Below, in pieces: positions 7,570-16,765 of a DNA stretch of 64,000 nucleotides. This stretch comes from Natronosporangium hydrolyticum. Lineage in GTDB: Bacteria; Actinomycetota; Actinomycetes; Mycobacteriales; Micromonosporaceae. How positions within the stretch are numbered: position 1 is the stretch's first letter; the number at the start of each line of letters is the position of its first letter. Location of the stretch: contig NZ_CP070499.1 of assembly GCF_016925615.1 (NCBI RefSeq), positions 310,001-374,000 on the forward strand, in the 5' to 3' direction. The notes beneath the pieces are model-generated. The model had not been told where the DNA came from, searched no databases, and saw only the letters and a list, made by a program, of their open reading frames with translations. Position numbers and translations under genes: made by a program.

Positions 7570-8597
7570 TGAGTCTGGTCCGAGCGGAGTTGCGACGACT
7601 CTTCAAACGGCGCCTCGCGCTCTGGATGCTGATCCTGGTGCTGGGGTTGTTCGCCACTGTGGCGGTGGTCATGGCCAGCACCCACTACTCGCCCGGGCCG
7701 GAGGCGCTGGCCCGCGCGCAGGCTTCTGCGGCGGAGGAGTTCGAGCAGCAGCAGGAGTGGATCGAGCGGGACATCGCCCAGTGCGAGGAGGCCGCCGAAG
7801 CAGGCGACGCAGGGCCGAGAAACTGGCCGGACGACTGCGAGCAGATTCACGATTGGTACGCCTCCGAGGAGCAGATGGTCGACTGGTTCATGCCGCCGAC
7901 CTTCGAATTCCGGGAAGACTTCGGAAGCATGATCACGGTGTTCGCGGTGATGATGGCCATGTTTGCGTTCACCGTCGGTGCCTCCTTTGTGGGCGCGGAG
8001 TGGCGCACCGGGGGCATGATGAACCTGCTCCTCTGGCGGCCGCGCCGGCTCTCGGTGCTGGGCGGGAAGTTGGTGGCGCTGGGCGGCGTGCTGGCCGGGC
8101 TGACGGTTCTGCTTGGCGGGCTGTGGACCGGCGGGTTCTGGCTGATCGCGATGTTCCGCGGCGTCACCGACACCATGACCAGCGGCGCTTGGCAATCAGT
8201 GGGCCTGAGTGGTCTCCGCGCGTTGGCGCTGGTGCTCGTCGCCGGCGTGATCGGGTTCAGCCTGGCCTCACTGGGGCGGCACACCGCGGCGGCGTTGGGG
8301 ACCGCGACCGCGGCGGTGGTGGTCGGGATCGCCGGCGTCAGCATGGTCGCAGGTGTGGTGTTGGAGCTGCAGTTCTGGCAGCGGTGGATGTGGACGACCT
8401 ATCTCCAGGCGTGGCTTGACGGATCGGTGCTGATCACCGACTGGGGCGGCGGCTGCGTCGGGTTCGACGACGATGGCTCCTGCGTCCAACCCACGCTCGA
8501 GATCGGCTGGCAGCTCTCCGGGCTCGGGATCGCGGTCGTGGTAGCGCTGGTGCTGGGCGCCGCGCTGTGGCGGATGCGGCGCCGCGACGTAACCTGA
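7569..8597 (+). CDS. ABC-2 type membrane permease
   Basis: 342 residues. An N-terminal helix (LALWMLILVLGLFATVAVVM) is followed by an extracytoplasmic loop of about 80 residues rich in Glu, Gln and Trp with cysteines (DIAQCEEAAE, WPDDCEQIH). Five further hydrophobic helices follow from about residue 118, including WRTGGMMNLLLWRPRRL, the ABC-2 intracellular coupling region. The loop before the last helix contains another cysteine pair (GGCVGFDDDGSC). It partners the overlapping ATPase gene. Cysteine pairs in exposed loops suggest disulphides. Substrate unknown. Confidence 0.88.
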   Translation: MSLVRAELRRLFKRRLALWMLILVLGLFATVAVVMASTHYSPGPEALARAQASAAEEFEQQQEWIERDIAQCEEAAEAGDAGPRNWPDDCEQIHDWYASEEQMVDWFMPPTFEFREDFGSMITVFAVMMAMFAFTVGASFVGAEWRTGGMMNLLLWRPRRLSVLGGKLVALGGVLAGLTVLLGGLWTGGFWLIAMFRGVTDTMTSGAWQSVGLSGLRALALVLVAGVIGFSLASLGRHTAAALGTATAAVVVGIAGVSMVAGVVLELQFWQRWMWTTYLQAWLDGSVLITDWGGGCVGFDDDGSCVQPTLEIGWQLSGLGIAVVVALVLGAALWRMRRRDVT

Positions 8598-8602
8598 GTG
8601 GT

Positions 8603-8872
8603 ATGACCGCCACCGTCCCCTCCCGGCCTGAGCTGGGTGAGTCCGAGCTTGGTGAGCAGGCACGGGCGATCCTCGCCTTCGAACGGAGATGGTGGCGGCA
8701 TGCCGGCGCCAAGGAGCAGGCGATCCGCGACACTTTCGGGCTCTCCGCCACCCGTTACTACCAACTGCTCAACCGGCTGCTGGACGAGCCGGCCGCGCTG
8801 GCCCACGATCCGGTGCTGGTGGGTCGGCTCCGGCGGCTACGTTCTTCCCGCACCCGAGCCCGCACGCGGTAG
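8603..8872 (+). CDS. DUF3263 domain protein
   Basis: 89 residues from the ATG at 8603: LAFERRWWRHAGAKEQAIRD then FGLSATRYYQLLNRLLDEPA, the conserved DUF3263 block, which reads like a small helix-turn-helix. A basic tail (RRLRSSRTRARTR) ends it. The family is restricted to actinobacteria and is usually near normal chromosomal genes; the function is unknown, possibly DNA binding. It starts five bases after the ABC-2 permease stop, and an in-frame start further upstream (8567) would overlap the permease and looks artificial. Confidence 0.82.
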   Translation: MTATVPSRPELGESELGEQARAILAFERRWWRHAGAKEQAIRDTFGLSATRYYQLLNRLLDEPAALAHDPVLVGRLRRLRSSRTRARTR

Positions 8873-8881
8873 GTTTCACCC

Positions 8882-9802
8882 ATGCGGGTGTGGGTGCCAT
8901 ACGAAGACCTGGTCGAGCAGCTGCCGGAGCCGCTGCGCGTGGACGTGTACGACGGGACGGGCGAGCCGCCGCCGACCGCGGACGAGGTGTCGCTCTACGT
9001 CGCCCCGTACACCTTCGAGCAGGGTCCGCTGGAGCTGATCGGGCAGCTGCCCAAGTTGCGGGTGGTGCAGACCCTCACCGCCGGGTACGAGCACGTCCTG
9101 CCGTACCTGCCGGAGGGGGTGGCGCTGTGCAACGCGGGCCGGCTGCACGACGCCAGCACCGCGGAGCTGGCGGTGACGCTGATGCTGGCGTCGCTGCGGG
9201 GGGTGCCGGATTTCGTACGCGGGCAGGACGCCGGCCAGTGGCGGCACGAGCGGCGGCGGTCGTTGGCGGATCGGACCGTGCTCATCGTCGGGTACGGCGG
9301 CATCGGCTCGGCGGTGGAGCGGCGGCTCGACGGGTTCGAGGTGCAGGTGACCCGGGTGGCGCGGCGGGAGCGTAAGGGAGTGGCCGAGTTCTCGGCGTTG
9401 CCGGAGCTGCTGCCGCAGGCCGATGTCGTGGTGATCTGTGTGCCGTTGACCGAGCAGACCCGGGGCATAGTCGACGCTGAGTTTCTGCGGCTGATGCCGG
9501 ATGGTGCGCTGCTGGTGAATGTGGCTCGGGGCGGGGTGGTCGACACCGACGCGCTGGTGGCTGAGGTCGGCGCCGGCCGACTGACGGCGGCGCTCGACGT
9601 CACCGACCCGGAGCCGCTACCGGCCGGTCATCCGCTGTGGACCGCTCCTGGGGTGCTGCTCAGCCCGCACGTCGGCGGCAACTCGACGGCGTTCGAGCCG
9701 CGCGCGCGGGAGCTGATCCGGGGCCAGTTGGAGCGGTACGCCCGCGGCGAGCGGCTCTTGCACAAGGTGGTGCCCGCCGGCGTTGAGCCGGATCTGGACT
9801 GA
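8882..9802 (+). CDS. D-isomer specific 2-hydroxyacid dehydrogenase
   Basis: 306 residues. The NAD-binding motif is GYGGIG at 137-142, and the catalytic triad of the family is present: Arg216 in NVARGG, Glu244 in DPEPL and His263 in SPHVGG. The enzyme should reduce 2-keto acids or oxidise D-2-hydroxy acids with NAD(P)H. The N-terminal substrate domain is short and lacks the typical longer lobe of SerA, so it belongs to the small GyaR/phosphoglycerate-dehydrogenase-like group. Substrate cannot be assigned. It stands alone, 9 bases after the DUF3263 gene, and is followed by a weak hairpin at 9802-9827. Confidence 0.9.
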   Translation: MRVWVPYEDLVEQLPEPLRVDVYDGTGEPPPTADEVSLYVAPYTFEQGPLELIGQLPKLRVVQTLTAGYEHVLPYLPEGVALCNAGRLHDASTAELAVTLMLASLRGVPDFVRGQDAGQWRHERRRSLADRTVLIVGYGGIGSAVERRLDGFEVQVTRVARRERKGVAEFSALPELLPQADVVVICVPLTEQTRGIVDAEFLRLMPDGALLVNVARGGVVDTDALVAEVGAGRLTAALDVTDPEPLPAGHPLWTAPGVLLSPHVGGNSTAFEPRARELIRGQLERYARGERLLHKVVPAGVEPDLD

Positions 9803-9827
9803 ACCGGCGGGTTGCGCCGCTCCGGTT
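9802..9827 (+). terminator. weak hairpin after the dehydrogenase gene
   Basis: AACCGG and CCGGTT pair across a GC-rich loop directly after the stop codon. There is no T-tract, as is usual for high-GC actinobacteria. It is a plausible but weak transcription end. Confidence 0.35.
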
Positions 9828-9871
9828 GATGATCTTGGTGGTGAGGGCCGGCCAAGACCGTAGCGAATCGC

Positions 9872-10123
9872 CTACGAGACCTGCGAGCACAAACGGAGCA
9901 GAGCCAGGTTGGCCCGACCTGCTTCCCGGCGGCGAAACGACCAGCTGCCAACACCAGATCGGCTCGCCACACTCCGGCTTGGTGGGTTGAGTGGCGCCTG
10001 ATTTGCCAGCTATGACACGTTTTGTCACCCTAGTGGATCACCACTCAGCCCACCAAGGGGGCCGGCGCGGCGAGCCGGAGCGCGCCACCGACACTGCTCC
10101 GTTTGTGCTCGCAGCTCTCGTAG
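9872..10123. repeat. 252-bp nested inverted-repeat element
   Basis: The 30-bp ends at 9872-9901 and 10094-10123 are inverted copies with one mismatch (left end begins CTACGAGACCTGCGAGCAC, right end finishes GCAGCTCTCGTAG). Inside, a second pair of 17-bp arms at 9978-9994 and 10041-10057 differs at one position, and CGGCTCGCC next to the left inner arm is matched in reverse next to the right one. The whole unit could fold into one long interrupted hairpin. It lies between convergent genes and encodes nothing recognisable. It looks like a MITE-like element or a structured RNA. Confidence 0.75.
9978..10057 (-). repeat. 80-bp CTTGGTGGG-ended dispersed element, copy A
   Basis: Terminal arms CTTGGTGGGTTGAGTGG and its near-complement border the element. 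Read on the minus strand it aligns along its full length with the plus-strand element at 58187-58265, with about 65 of 80 positions identical by hand count, including the interior GGTGACAAA-type block and GGCAAAT. Both termini and interior are conserved, so this is a true dispersed repeat and not only a pair of similar hairpins. Confidence 0.75.
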
Positions 10124-10192
10124 GCCACGTAACGGGGCCCTGACCCCTCCCGTTCTTAAGCCAAGATCCATCCGGCCACCGCCGGGGCCATC

Positions 10193-10240
10193 GCCGCAGC
10201 CGCAGCCGCAGCCGCAGCCGCAGCCGCAGCCGCAGCCGCA
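10193..10240. repeat. (GCCGCA)8 hexanucleotide repeat
   Basis: Eight exact tandem copies of GCCGCA, 48 bases, in the gap between the hairpin element and the AAA ATPase gene. The surrounding 160 bases hold further imperfect GCAGCC-like units. No gene is convincing here; open frames through it give only Arg/Leu repeats. Confidence 0.85.
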
Positions 10241-10290
10241 TCCGGAGCGGCAGCCGGGGCCGCAGCCGGTACGGGGCCGGCGGCACCCGG

Positions 10291-12603
10291 TTAGCTGGCG
10301 CGGGAGTGCTGGTCGGCGTAGGCGGCCAGGTGCGCGACCTGGGCCGGGTCCAGCGACGCCCGGACTCGTTGCCGGGCGGTCTCGACGTGCTCGGCGGTGA
10401 CCGTCGAGGCGGTCATCGACTCGCGCATCGCAGAGAGACCGGCCTCCCGGATCAGCGCAGCGCAGTCGGCGGCGGAGAAGCCGTCGAGCTGGTCGGCCAG
10501 GTCGGCGAGGTCGACATCGTCGGCGAGCGGGACGTCCCGGGACGCTGCCCGCAGGATCTCGGTGCGGGCCTCGGCGTCCGGCGGTGGCACGTAGACCAGC
10601 CGCTCCAACCGGCCCGGGCGCAGCAGCGCGGGGTCGACCAGGTCCGGTCGGTTGGTGGCGCCGATTACCACTACGTTGCGCAGCGCCTCGACGCCGTCGA
10701 GTTCAGTGAGCAGTGCCGCCACCACCCGGTCGGTGGTGCCGCCGTCGCTTGCCTGCCCCCGGACCGGGGCGAGCGCGTCCACCTCGTCGAGGAAGACCAG
10801 CGTGGGTGCGGCCTCCCGGGCCCGGCGGAACAGCTCCCGGACCGCCCGTTCGCTCTCGCCCACCCATTTGGTGAGCAGCTCCGCACCCTTGACCGAGAGC
10901 ACGTTCGCCTTGCCGGTGCCGGCGATCGCTTTGACCAGAAAGGTCTTTCCGCACCCTGGTGGGCCGTAGAGCAGCACCCCTCGCGGCGGTTGCACCCCCA
11001 GCCGGGCGAAGGTGTCGGGGTAGGTCAGCGGCCACAGCACCGTCTCGGTGAGCGCCTCCTTCACCTCCGCCAGATCGCCGACCTCGTCCAGGGTGATCTG
11101 GTCGAGCTCCAACGAGGCTTCGGCCATCGAGGAGGGACTGATCACCGACCGGGCGGCCTCGAAGTCGGCCATCGTGACCTCGGGGTTGGCCGCGTCCCGC
11201 TGCCGGCGGGCGGCGCGCACCGCCGCCTCCCGGGCCAGCGCCCGCAGGTCTGCCGCGACGAACCCGGGGGTGAGGGCGGCCAGCTCGGCGAGGCTCACCT
11301 CCTCGTGCAGCGGCATCGGGCGGGTGAGGACCGCCAGTTGCTCGGCGCGCAGCGCGGTGTCCGGCAGCGGCACCGCGAGCTGGAGCGAGAGCAGATCCGG
11401 CGCGCGCAGGCCGGGGTCCAGCCCCTCCGGGTGGGCGGTGGTGCACACCACCGCGGCAGCGCCGCTGCCGGTCAGCTCCCGGATGCGCTGTCGCAACACG
11501 GTGCCTAGCGGACCGGGCTGCTCCCGGGGTGCCAGCGCCTCCACATCGGTGATCAGCAGCACCCGAGGCCGGTCTCCGCTGGCCGCCTCGCGCAGCCGGG
11601 CAGCGGCAGCGTCGTTCGTCGACGCCGCCAACTCCGGCGCCCACACCTCGGTGACCGGCACGCCGACCTGAGCGGCGACCGCCTTGACCAGGGTCGCTTT
11701 GCCGGAGCCGGCCGGCCCGGCGACCAACACCCCGAGATTGACGCTGGTGCCGAGCTTGTCCAGCACCTCAGAGTGCTGGAAACCGAGGTCGAGCAGCTCA
11801 GCCAACTCGTGCGCCTGAGCGCGCAGACCCGGCAGATCCTCGACCTTCGGCGGAGGCTCGGGTGGCCGCGCCGCGGAAGACTCGGCCGGGGAAGGTGGTG
11901 CGGTGGTCGTGGCGGTGGCCGGGGCAGCGGACATCGCAGCTGCGCCACTGGAGCCGACCGAGCCGCCGGAGCCGGGGTGGGGGTGGGTGGCGGGTCCGTG
12001 TTGCCAGCCGACGGCGGTGTCGGTAGCGACCACGCACACCGGCTGCGGGCCCACCGCCTCGACGGTGAGCAGCGCGGTGGTCCAGGCGTAGCCGACCAGA
12101 TTCTGCAGGCTCTTGCGAGCGGCGCCGACCGCCGCCTGGGCATCCGGGTTCGGGTGGTGCTCCAGTGGCAGCAGCGAAACGTTGTCGCCAGCCGTGATCG
12201 CTTTGCCCAGCAGCGCCAGCCGCAACAGCTCCGGGGAGACCGCTGCCACGACCTCGGCCGGACCGCTGAGCACCACCTCGGTCGCGGGCGTCCGCGCCAC
12301 CGGGTGCAGCGTTACGGTGCCACCGTCGCGGGTGCCCAGGTTGCCCAACACCAGGTCGTCGGCGTAGAGGAGCCGGCCGCCGGTGCCCGCCTCGGCGGGT
12401 GCCACCAGCGCCGCGGTCTCCCGCCGGCCGGTCAGCCGAACCGGGTCACCGGGGCGCAGGCCCAGTTCAGAGAGGACCGGCCGGGGCAGCCGGACGACGC
12501 CCCGCCGGGCATCCAGCGCGGCCTGCCGCAGGCTGACCGTGAACTGCTCGCCGGTGGCCGGTTCGGTCGCCGGTCGTTGTTCGCTACCGCCCGTTCCCGT
12601 CAC
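10291..12603 (-). CDS. CDC48/VAT-like AAA+ ATPase with a degenerate D1 site
   Basis: About 770 residues from the GTG at 12603 (a GTG at 12666 would add 21 residues but runs into the divergent promoter). The N-terminal double-psi-barrel-like domain (LDARRGVVRLPRPVLSELGL) is typical of actinobacterial CDC48 homologues. A Pro/Ala/Ser-rich linker lies near 205-255. D1 has Walker A GPAGSGKA at 296-303 with Ala in place of Ser/Thr, and Walker B VLLITDVE with Val where the catalytic Glu is expected, so it is probably not hydrolytic. D2 is intact: GPPGCGKT at 547-554, LVFLDE at 602-607, and the GATNRPDLVDPALLRPGRL stretch with sensor and arginine finger. It likely unfolds or remodels proteins. Divergent from the STAND ATPase gene. 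Confidence 0.9.
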   Translation of the reverse strand: MTGTGGSEQRPATEPATGEQFTVSLRQAALDARRGVVRLPRPVLSELGLRPGDPVRLTGRRETAALVAPAEAGTGGRLLYADDLVLGNLGTRDGGTVTLHPVARTPATEVVLSGPAEVVAAVSPELLRLALLGKAITAGDNVSLLPLEHHPNPDAQAAVGAARKSLQNLVGYAWTTALLTVEAVGPQPVCVVATDTAVGWQHGPATHPHPGSGGSVGSSGAAAMSAAPATATTTAPPSPAESSAARPPEPPPKVEDLPGLRAQAHELAELLDLGFQHSEVLDKLGTSVNLGVLVAGPAGSGKATLVKAVAAQVGVPVTEVWAPELAASTNDAAAARLREAASGDRPRVLLITDVEALAPREQPGPLGTVLRQRIRELTGSGAAAVVCTTAHPEGLDPGLRAPDLLSLQLAVPLPDTALRAEQLAVLTRPMPLHEEVSLAELAALTPGFVAADLRALAREAAVRAARRQRDAANPEVTMADFEAARSVISPSSMAEASLELDQITLDEVGDLAEVKEALTETVLWPLTYPDTFARLGVQPPRGVLLYGPPGCGKTFLVKAIAGTGKANVLSVKGAELLTKWVGESERAVRELFRRAREAAPTLVFLDEVDALAPVRGQASDGGTTDRVVAALLTELDGVEALRNVVVIGATNRPDLVDPALLRPGRLERLVYVPPPDAEARTEILRAASRDVPLADDVDLADLADQLDGFSAADCAALIREAGLSAMRESMTASTVTAEHVETARQRVRASLDPAQVAHLAAYADQHSRAS

Positions 12604-12687
12604 GTCTGCGAGCGTAGAGCACCCCGCTGGGCTCCGGCCCAGCACGCTGGTCACCGGGTCCGACACCCCCGGTTATCGTGGTAGGCA

Positions 12688-15600
12688 GTGGACGAGGGGA
12701 CGAGAAACCTACCTACCCCGCAGTTGGTGGGGCGGGAGCACCCGCTGGCGGTGCTCACGGCGGAGCTGCAGCGCACCCTGACCAGCCACGGTGGGCTCAC
12801 CCTACTCACGGGTGAGCCCGGCATCGGCAAGACCAGGCTGGCGGGCGAGCTGGTCGAGCAGGCCCGGGCCCAGGGGGCGTTGGTGGCCAGCGGGTCGGCG
12901 TGGGAGGCGGAGGGCGCCCCCGGTTTCTGGCCGTGGGTGCAGGTGCTGCGGAGCCTGCGCCGCGACGCGAGCGACCTGGCGTGGGGCGGCGCCTGGCGGG
13001 CCGCCGGTGAGCCGCTGGCGCATCTGCTCGGCGAGGCGGTCGGGACCGACCTCAGCGAGGCCGCCGGGGAGGCCGCTTTCGCGGTCAGCGATGCGGTGAC
13101 CACGCTGCTGGTCACGTTGTCCCGCGACCGTCCGGTGGTGGTGTTCCTCGACGATCTGCACTGGGCCGACGCCGCCTCGGTAAAGCTGCTCGAATTCGTC
13201 GCGAACCATACCTGGTTTGAGCGGGTGCTGGTGGTCGCCGGCTACCGCGACGTCGAGGTCGAACGGGCGGACCACCCGCTGCAGCCGCTGTTCGCCGGAT
13301 TGACGCGCCGGGCGACCATGGTCACGTTGGCCGGACTCACCGTCGACCAGACCGCTGCGGTGTTCGCCGGCGCCACCGGCCAACGCCCAGACCCGCAGGC
13401 GGCGGCGTTGTTGCACCGGCGCACCGGCGGCAACCCGTTCTTCGTCGAGCAGGCGGCGCGGCTGCGCGCCAGCGGCGGCCAGCTTGACGCGATGACTCCG
13501 CAGATCGGGGAGGCGCTGGAGTCTCGGCTGCGATATGTGTCGCCGTCCGTCCGGGATGTGCTCACCGCCGCCGCGGTGATCGGGCGTGAGTTCGAGCCGA
13601 CGCTGCTCTCCGCCGCCGCTGGTTGTCCGCCGACGGAGCTGGCGCCACTGCTGGCCGAGGCGGAGGCGGCGCGCCTGGTGACCCGGTTGCCGCCGCCCGC
13701 CACCGAGCGGTACGCGTTTGTGCATGACCTGATCCGGGAGTCCCGCTATGCGGCGTTGCCGGAGTCGCAGCGACGAAAGCGGCACGCTGCGGTGGCGCAG
13801 GTGCTGCGGGAGTTGCCGGAGGCCGCCCGGCGTCCCCGGTTGAGTAGCCTGGCTCACCACGCCTATCTCGCGGTGCCGGAGATCGCGCCGGAGGAGGCGG
13901 TTGCGCATCTGCTCGCCGCCGCCGACAACGCCTGTGAGCGGATGGCCGGTGAGGAGGTGGTCCGCCACTACCGCCGGGCGCTGGAGCTGACCCCGGCCGG
14001 GGAGGCGCGGCGGCGGGCGACCGTCGCGCTGGAGCTGGCGGGTTTCCAGGCGGCCGTCGGCGATGTCACCGGCGCCCGGCAGAGCTTCGAGGCGGTGACC
14101 GCGCTTGCCAGGGAGTTGGCCGACCCGGAGCTGCTGGCGCAGGCCGCGCTCGGCTGGCATGAGCTGGGGCGGCCGGTCGATACTGGCCGGGCTGAGATCG
14201 AGTTGATGGACGAGGCGGCCGCGGCGTTGGTCGCCACCGACGCGCCGGCGAGTCGGCCGCTGCTCGCGCGGGTGTTGGCGGCCGCGGGGCGGGCCCGGGT
14301 GCACGCCCCCGCCGAGCTGGCGCACGCGCAGGAGCTGACTGAGCGGGCGTTGCGGGTGGCGCGGGAGACCGGCGACCCGGCGGCGCTCGGCTTCGCGTTG
14401 CTGGCGCGCCACGACGCCAGCTGGCGGCCGGGCACCGCCGACCAGCGACGCGAGCTGGTCGCCGAGATGCAGGCGGTAGCCGAGCAGCACGGTGATGAAG
14501 ACCTGGCGTTGCAGGCGCGGCTGCTGGAGATGGCGGCGCTGCTGGAACAGGGCGATCCGGCCGCACTGAGCGTCCACGCCGCGTTCGTGACCCGGGCCCA
14601 GCGGTCCAGCCTCCGGCGGTGGCATTACCACGCCCAGTCCCGGCAGGGGATGATCGCGACGCTCACCGGTGCGTTCGAGGCTGCCCGGGTGGGCATCGAC
14701 TGCTCGTACGCACTGGCCATGGAGCTGGGGGAGGCGGACGCGGACTCGCAGTGGCGCGAGCAGCGGTGGCAGCTGGCGTTGCTGGCGGGCGACTTCGACG
14801 AGGCCGACCGGGTGATGGCCACCGGGTATGAACCGGGCTACTCCGAGCTGGTCCGGGCGTTGATCGGGGTCGCGCGTGGCGACCCTGATCCGGTCGGGTG
14901 GCGGATCCCGTCGGTGCTGGCCCTCGCCGAGGAAGCGCCGCCGATGTTCGTGGGGAATTTCCACCGGCCGCAGGCTCAGTTCGCTGCCGCCTCCGGTGAT
15001 CCAGAGCTGTGCCAACAGGCCCGGGCGGCGCTGGCGCCGTACCGGGGGCTGTGGCTGGTGGTGGCCGGCGGCAGCCTGGTGCTGGGCCCGTACGCCTACT
15101 GGCTGGCCCGGCTGGACGCGGCAGAGCGCCGCTGGGCCGATGCCGTCGCCGGTTTCGACGCCGCCCGGGCGGCGGCAGAGCGGCTGCATGCCCGGCCGTG
15201 GGCGGTCGAGGCGAAACTTGAGCTGGCTCGGGCGCTGCGGGGGCGGGGCGGCGCCGGCGACCGGGAGCGGGCCGCCGGGCTGTTGCCGGAGGTGACCGCG
15301 GAGGCCGAACAGCTGGGGATGCGGCACATCCCGGAGCTGGCCGCGGCGGAGTCGGCGCGGCTGGCTGACGAGTCGGGCGGGCCACGCTGGGGGCAGGTTA
15401 TCGAGGCCGCCGCGGTCGAGTCGGGGGGCGACTCGGCGACGTCGACGTTGGAGTCGCCGGCCGCCGAGTTCCGGTACGACGGTCGGGTGTGGGTGCTCAG
15501 CTTCGCCGGCCGGACAGTGCATCTGCCTGCCGCCAAGGGCTTGAATGATCTGCGGGTGTTGCTGGGCCGGCCCGGCGTGGACGTGCCCGCCACCGAGCTG

Positions 15601-16008
15601 CTGAATCCGGCCGGTGGCGAGCAGGTGCAGGCGACCGGCCGGCTCGGTGCCGACCTGGTGCTCGACGAACGGGCGAAGCTGGAATATCGGCGCCGCCTGG
15701 AGCAGCTCGATGAGGAGATCGACCGGGCCGCCCAGCGCGCCGATGACCAGCGCGCGGCCGAGCTCGACCAGGAGCGGGCCGCGCTGATCGAGCAGCTGCG
15801 GACCGCTGCCGGGCTGGGCGGGCGGCCACGGCGCCTCGGTGACCAGGGGGAGCGGGCGCGCAAGACGGTGACCGCCCGGATCCGGGACACGCTGCGGCGG
15901 CTTGATCAGCACCATCCGGAGCTGGCCGAGCATCTCCGCGCCTCGATCTCCACCGGGGTGACCTGCCGGTATCAGCCCGCCCGGCGGGTTGGCTGGCGAT
16001 TCTCGTGA
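12688..16008 (+). CDS. large STAND/LuxR-family-like ATPase without an HTH domain
   Basis: 1106 residues. An AAA_16-type NTPase comes first: Walker A GEPGIGKT at 42-49, Walker B VVFLDD near 151-156 followed by LHWADAASVKLLEF, and GGNPFFVEQ. It continues with a winged-helix-like segment, then a long TPR-like helical array (about 380-850). The end, from about 920, has VLSFAGRTVHLPAAKGLNDL, LDERAKLEYRRRLEQLDEEI and ARKTVTARIRDTLRRL, a C-terminal module found in actinobacterial ATPase regulators in place of LuxR DNA-binding helices. Probably a signal-responsive scaffold. It begins with GTG 84 bases from the divergent AAA gene; ligand unknown. Confidence 0.85.
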   Translation: MDEGTRNLPTPQLVGREHPLAVLTAELQRTLTSHGGLTLLTGEPGIGKTRLAGELVEQARAQGALVASGSAWEAEGAPGFWPWVQVLRSLRRDASDLAWGGAWRAAGEPLAHLLGEAVGTDLSEAAGEAAFAVSDAVTTLLVTLSRDRPVVVFLDDLHWADAASVKLLEFVANHTWFERVLVVAGYRDVEVERADHPLQPLFAGLTRRATMVTLAGLTVDQTAAVFAGATGQRPDPQAAALLHRRTGGNPFFVEQAARLRASGGQLDAMTPQIGEALESRLRYVSPSVRDVLTAAAVIGREFEPTLLSAAAGCPPTELAPLLAEAEAARLVTRLPPPATERYAFVHDLIRESRYAALPESQRRKRHAAVAQVLRELPEAARRPRLSSLAHHAYLAVPEIAPEEAVAHLLAAADNACERMAGEEVVRHYRRALELTPAGEARRRATVALELAGFQAAVGDVTGARQSFEAVTALARELADPELLAQAALGWHELGRPVDTGRAEIELMDEAAAALVATDAPASRPLLARVLAAAGRARVHAPAELAHAQELTERALRVARETGDPAALGFALLARHDASWRPGTADQRRELVAEMQAVAEQHGDEDLALQARLLEMAALLEQGDPAALSVHAAFVTRAQRSSLRRWHYHAQSRQGMIATLTGAFEAARVGIDCSYALAMELGEADADSQWREQRWQLALLAGDFDEADRVMATGYEPGYSELVRALIGVARGDPDPVGWRIPSVLALAEEAPPMFVGNFHRPQAQFAAASGDPELCQQARAALAPYRGLWLVVAGGSLVLGPYAYWLARLDAAERRWADAVAGFDAARAAAERLHARPWAVEAKLELARALRGRGGAGDRERAAGLLPEVTAEAEQLGMRHIPELAAAESARLADESGGPRWGQVIEAAAVESGGDSATSTLESPAAEFRYDGRVWVLSFAGRTVHLPAAKGLNDLRVLLGRPGVDVPATELLNPAGGEQVQATGRLGADLVLDERAKLEYRRRLEQLDEEIDRAAQRADDQRAAELDQERAALIEQLRTAAGLGGRPRRLGDQGERARKTVTARIRDTLRRLDQHHPELAEHLRASISTGVTCRYQPARRVGWRFS

Positions 16009-16087
16009 GCGGTGCGCAACGCTGACCTAGCGACGCCAGCTTCGATCTCGCGCCTCCTCGGTAAGAGCAACCAGAGGAGGTACCGAG

Positions 16088-16702
16088 ATGGTCGACAACG
16101 CCCAACGAGTGGAGAGCGAGCCGGTCCGGGTCGCGGTGATCATCGGCAGCACCCGGGAGGGTCGGGTCGGTGAGCCGATCGCCAAGTGGTTCGCCCGGAT
16201 GGCGCAGGAGCGGCCCGGGTTCGACATCGACCTGGTGGATCTGGCCGAGGCGCAGCTGCCGGTGGTGCTACCGGACACGGACGAGAATCTGCCGGCGGCG
16301 GTGACCGAGCTGTCGGCCCGGCTGGCGGCGGCGGACGGCTTCGTGGTGGTGACCCCCGAGTACAACCACAGCTTCCCGGCATCATTGAAGAACGCCATCG
16401 ACTGGTTCTACGACGAATGGCAGGCCAAGCCGGTGGGGTTCGTCTCCTACGGCGGCCGGGCGCAGGGGATCCGGGCGGTGGAGCAGCTCCGGCAGGTATT
16501 CGGCGAGCTGCACGCCCCGACTATGCGAAACAATCTCTCGTTTGATCTGGGCGGAGGTGACCTGGACGCCGACGGCCTGCCGGTCTCGTCGACGCAGTCG
16601 CAGCGAGCGGTCGGCGATCTGCTCGACCAGTTGGCGTGGTGGGCCCGGGCGCTGCGGGTAGCCCGCGCCCAGACGCCCTATCCGAGCCCGTCGTCGGAGT
16701 GA
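16088..16702 (+). CDS. NADPH-dependent FMN reductase family protein
   Basis: 204 residues with a clear ribosome site (AGAGGAGGTACCGAG) before the ATG. The flavodoxin-like fold shows VAVIIGSTREGRVGEPIAKW (FMN phosphate loop), DGFVVVTPEYNHSFPASLKN (the PEYN motif with isoalloxazine contacts) and SYGGRAQGIRAVEQLR. It should reduce FMN, quinones or azo compounds with NAD(P)H in the cytoplasm. Some relatives are chromate reductases. It is monocistronic, and no regulator lies beside it. Confidence 0.9.
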   Translation: MVDNAQRVESEPVRVAVIIGSTREGRVGEPIAKWFARMAQERPGFDIDLVDLAEAQLPVVLPDTDENLPAAVTELSARLAAADGFVVVTPEYNHSFPASLKNAIDWFYDEWQAKPVGFVSYGGRAQGIRAVEQLRQVFGELHAPTMRNNLSFDLGGGDLDADGLPVSSTQSQRAVGDLLDQLAWWARALRVARAQTPYPSPSSE

Positions 16703-16765
16703 GACCTGGCCGGTGGTCCGGCAACCGGCTGGCGGGACCGGCGCTCGACCGTCGAAGATAGCGGC

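Noticed and set aside
10038..10286. A minus-strand frame through the GCCGCA repeat
   Set aside because: Product is only Arg/Leu repeats from a simple hexanucleotide repeat, and it overlaps the hairpin element.
12802..15933. A 1043-codon minus-strand open frame opposite the STAND ATPase
   Set aside because: Long antisense frames are expected where GC is very high. The frame is full of His/Arg/Gln/Pro, has no domain and the plus-strand gene is certain.
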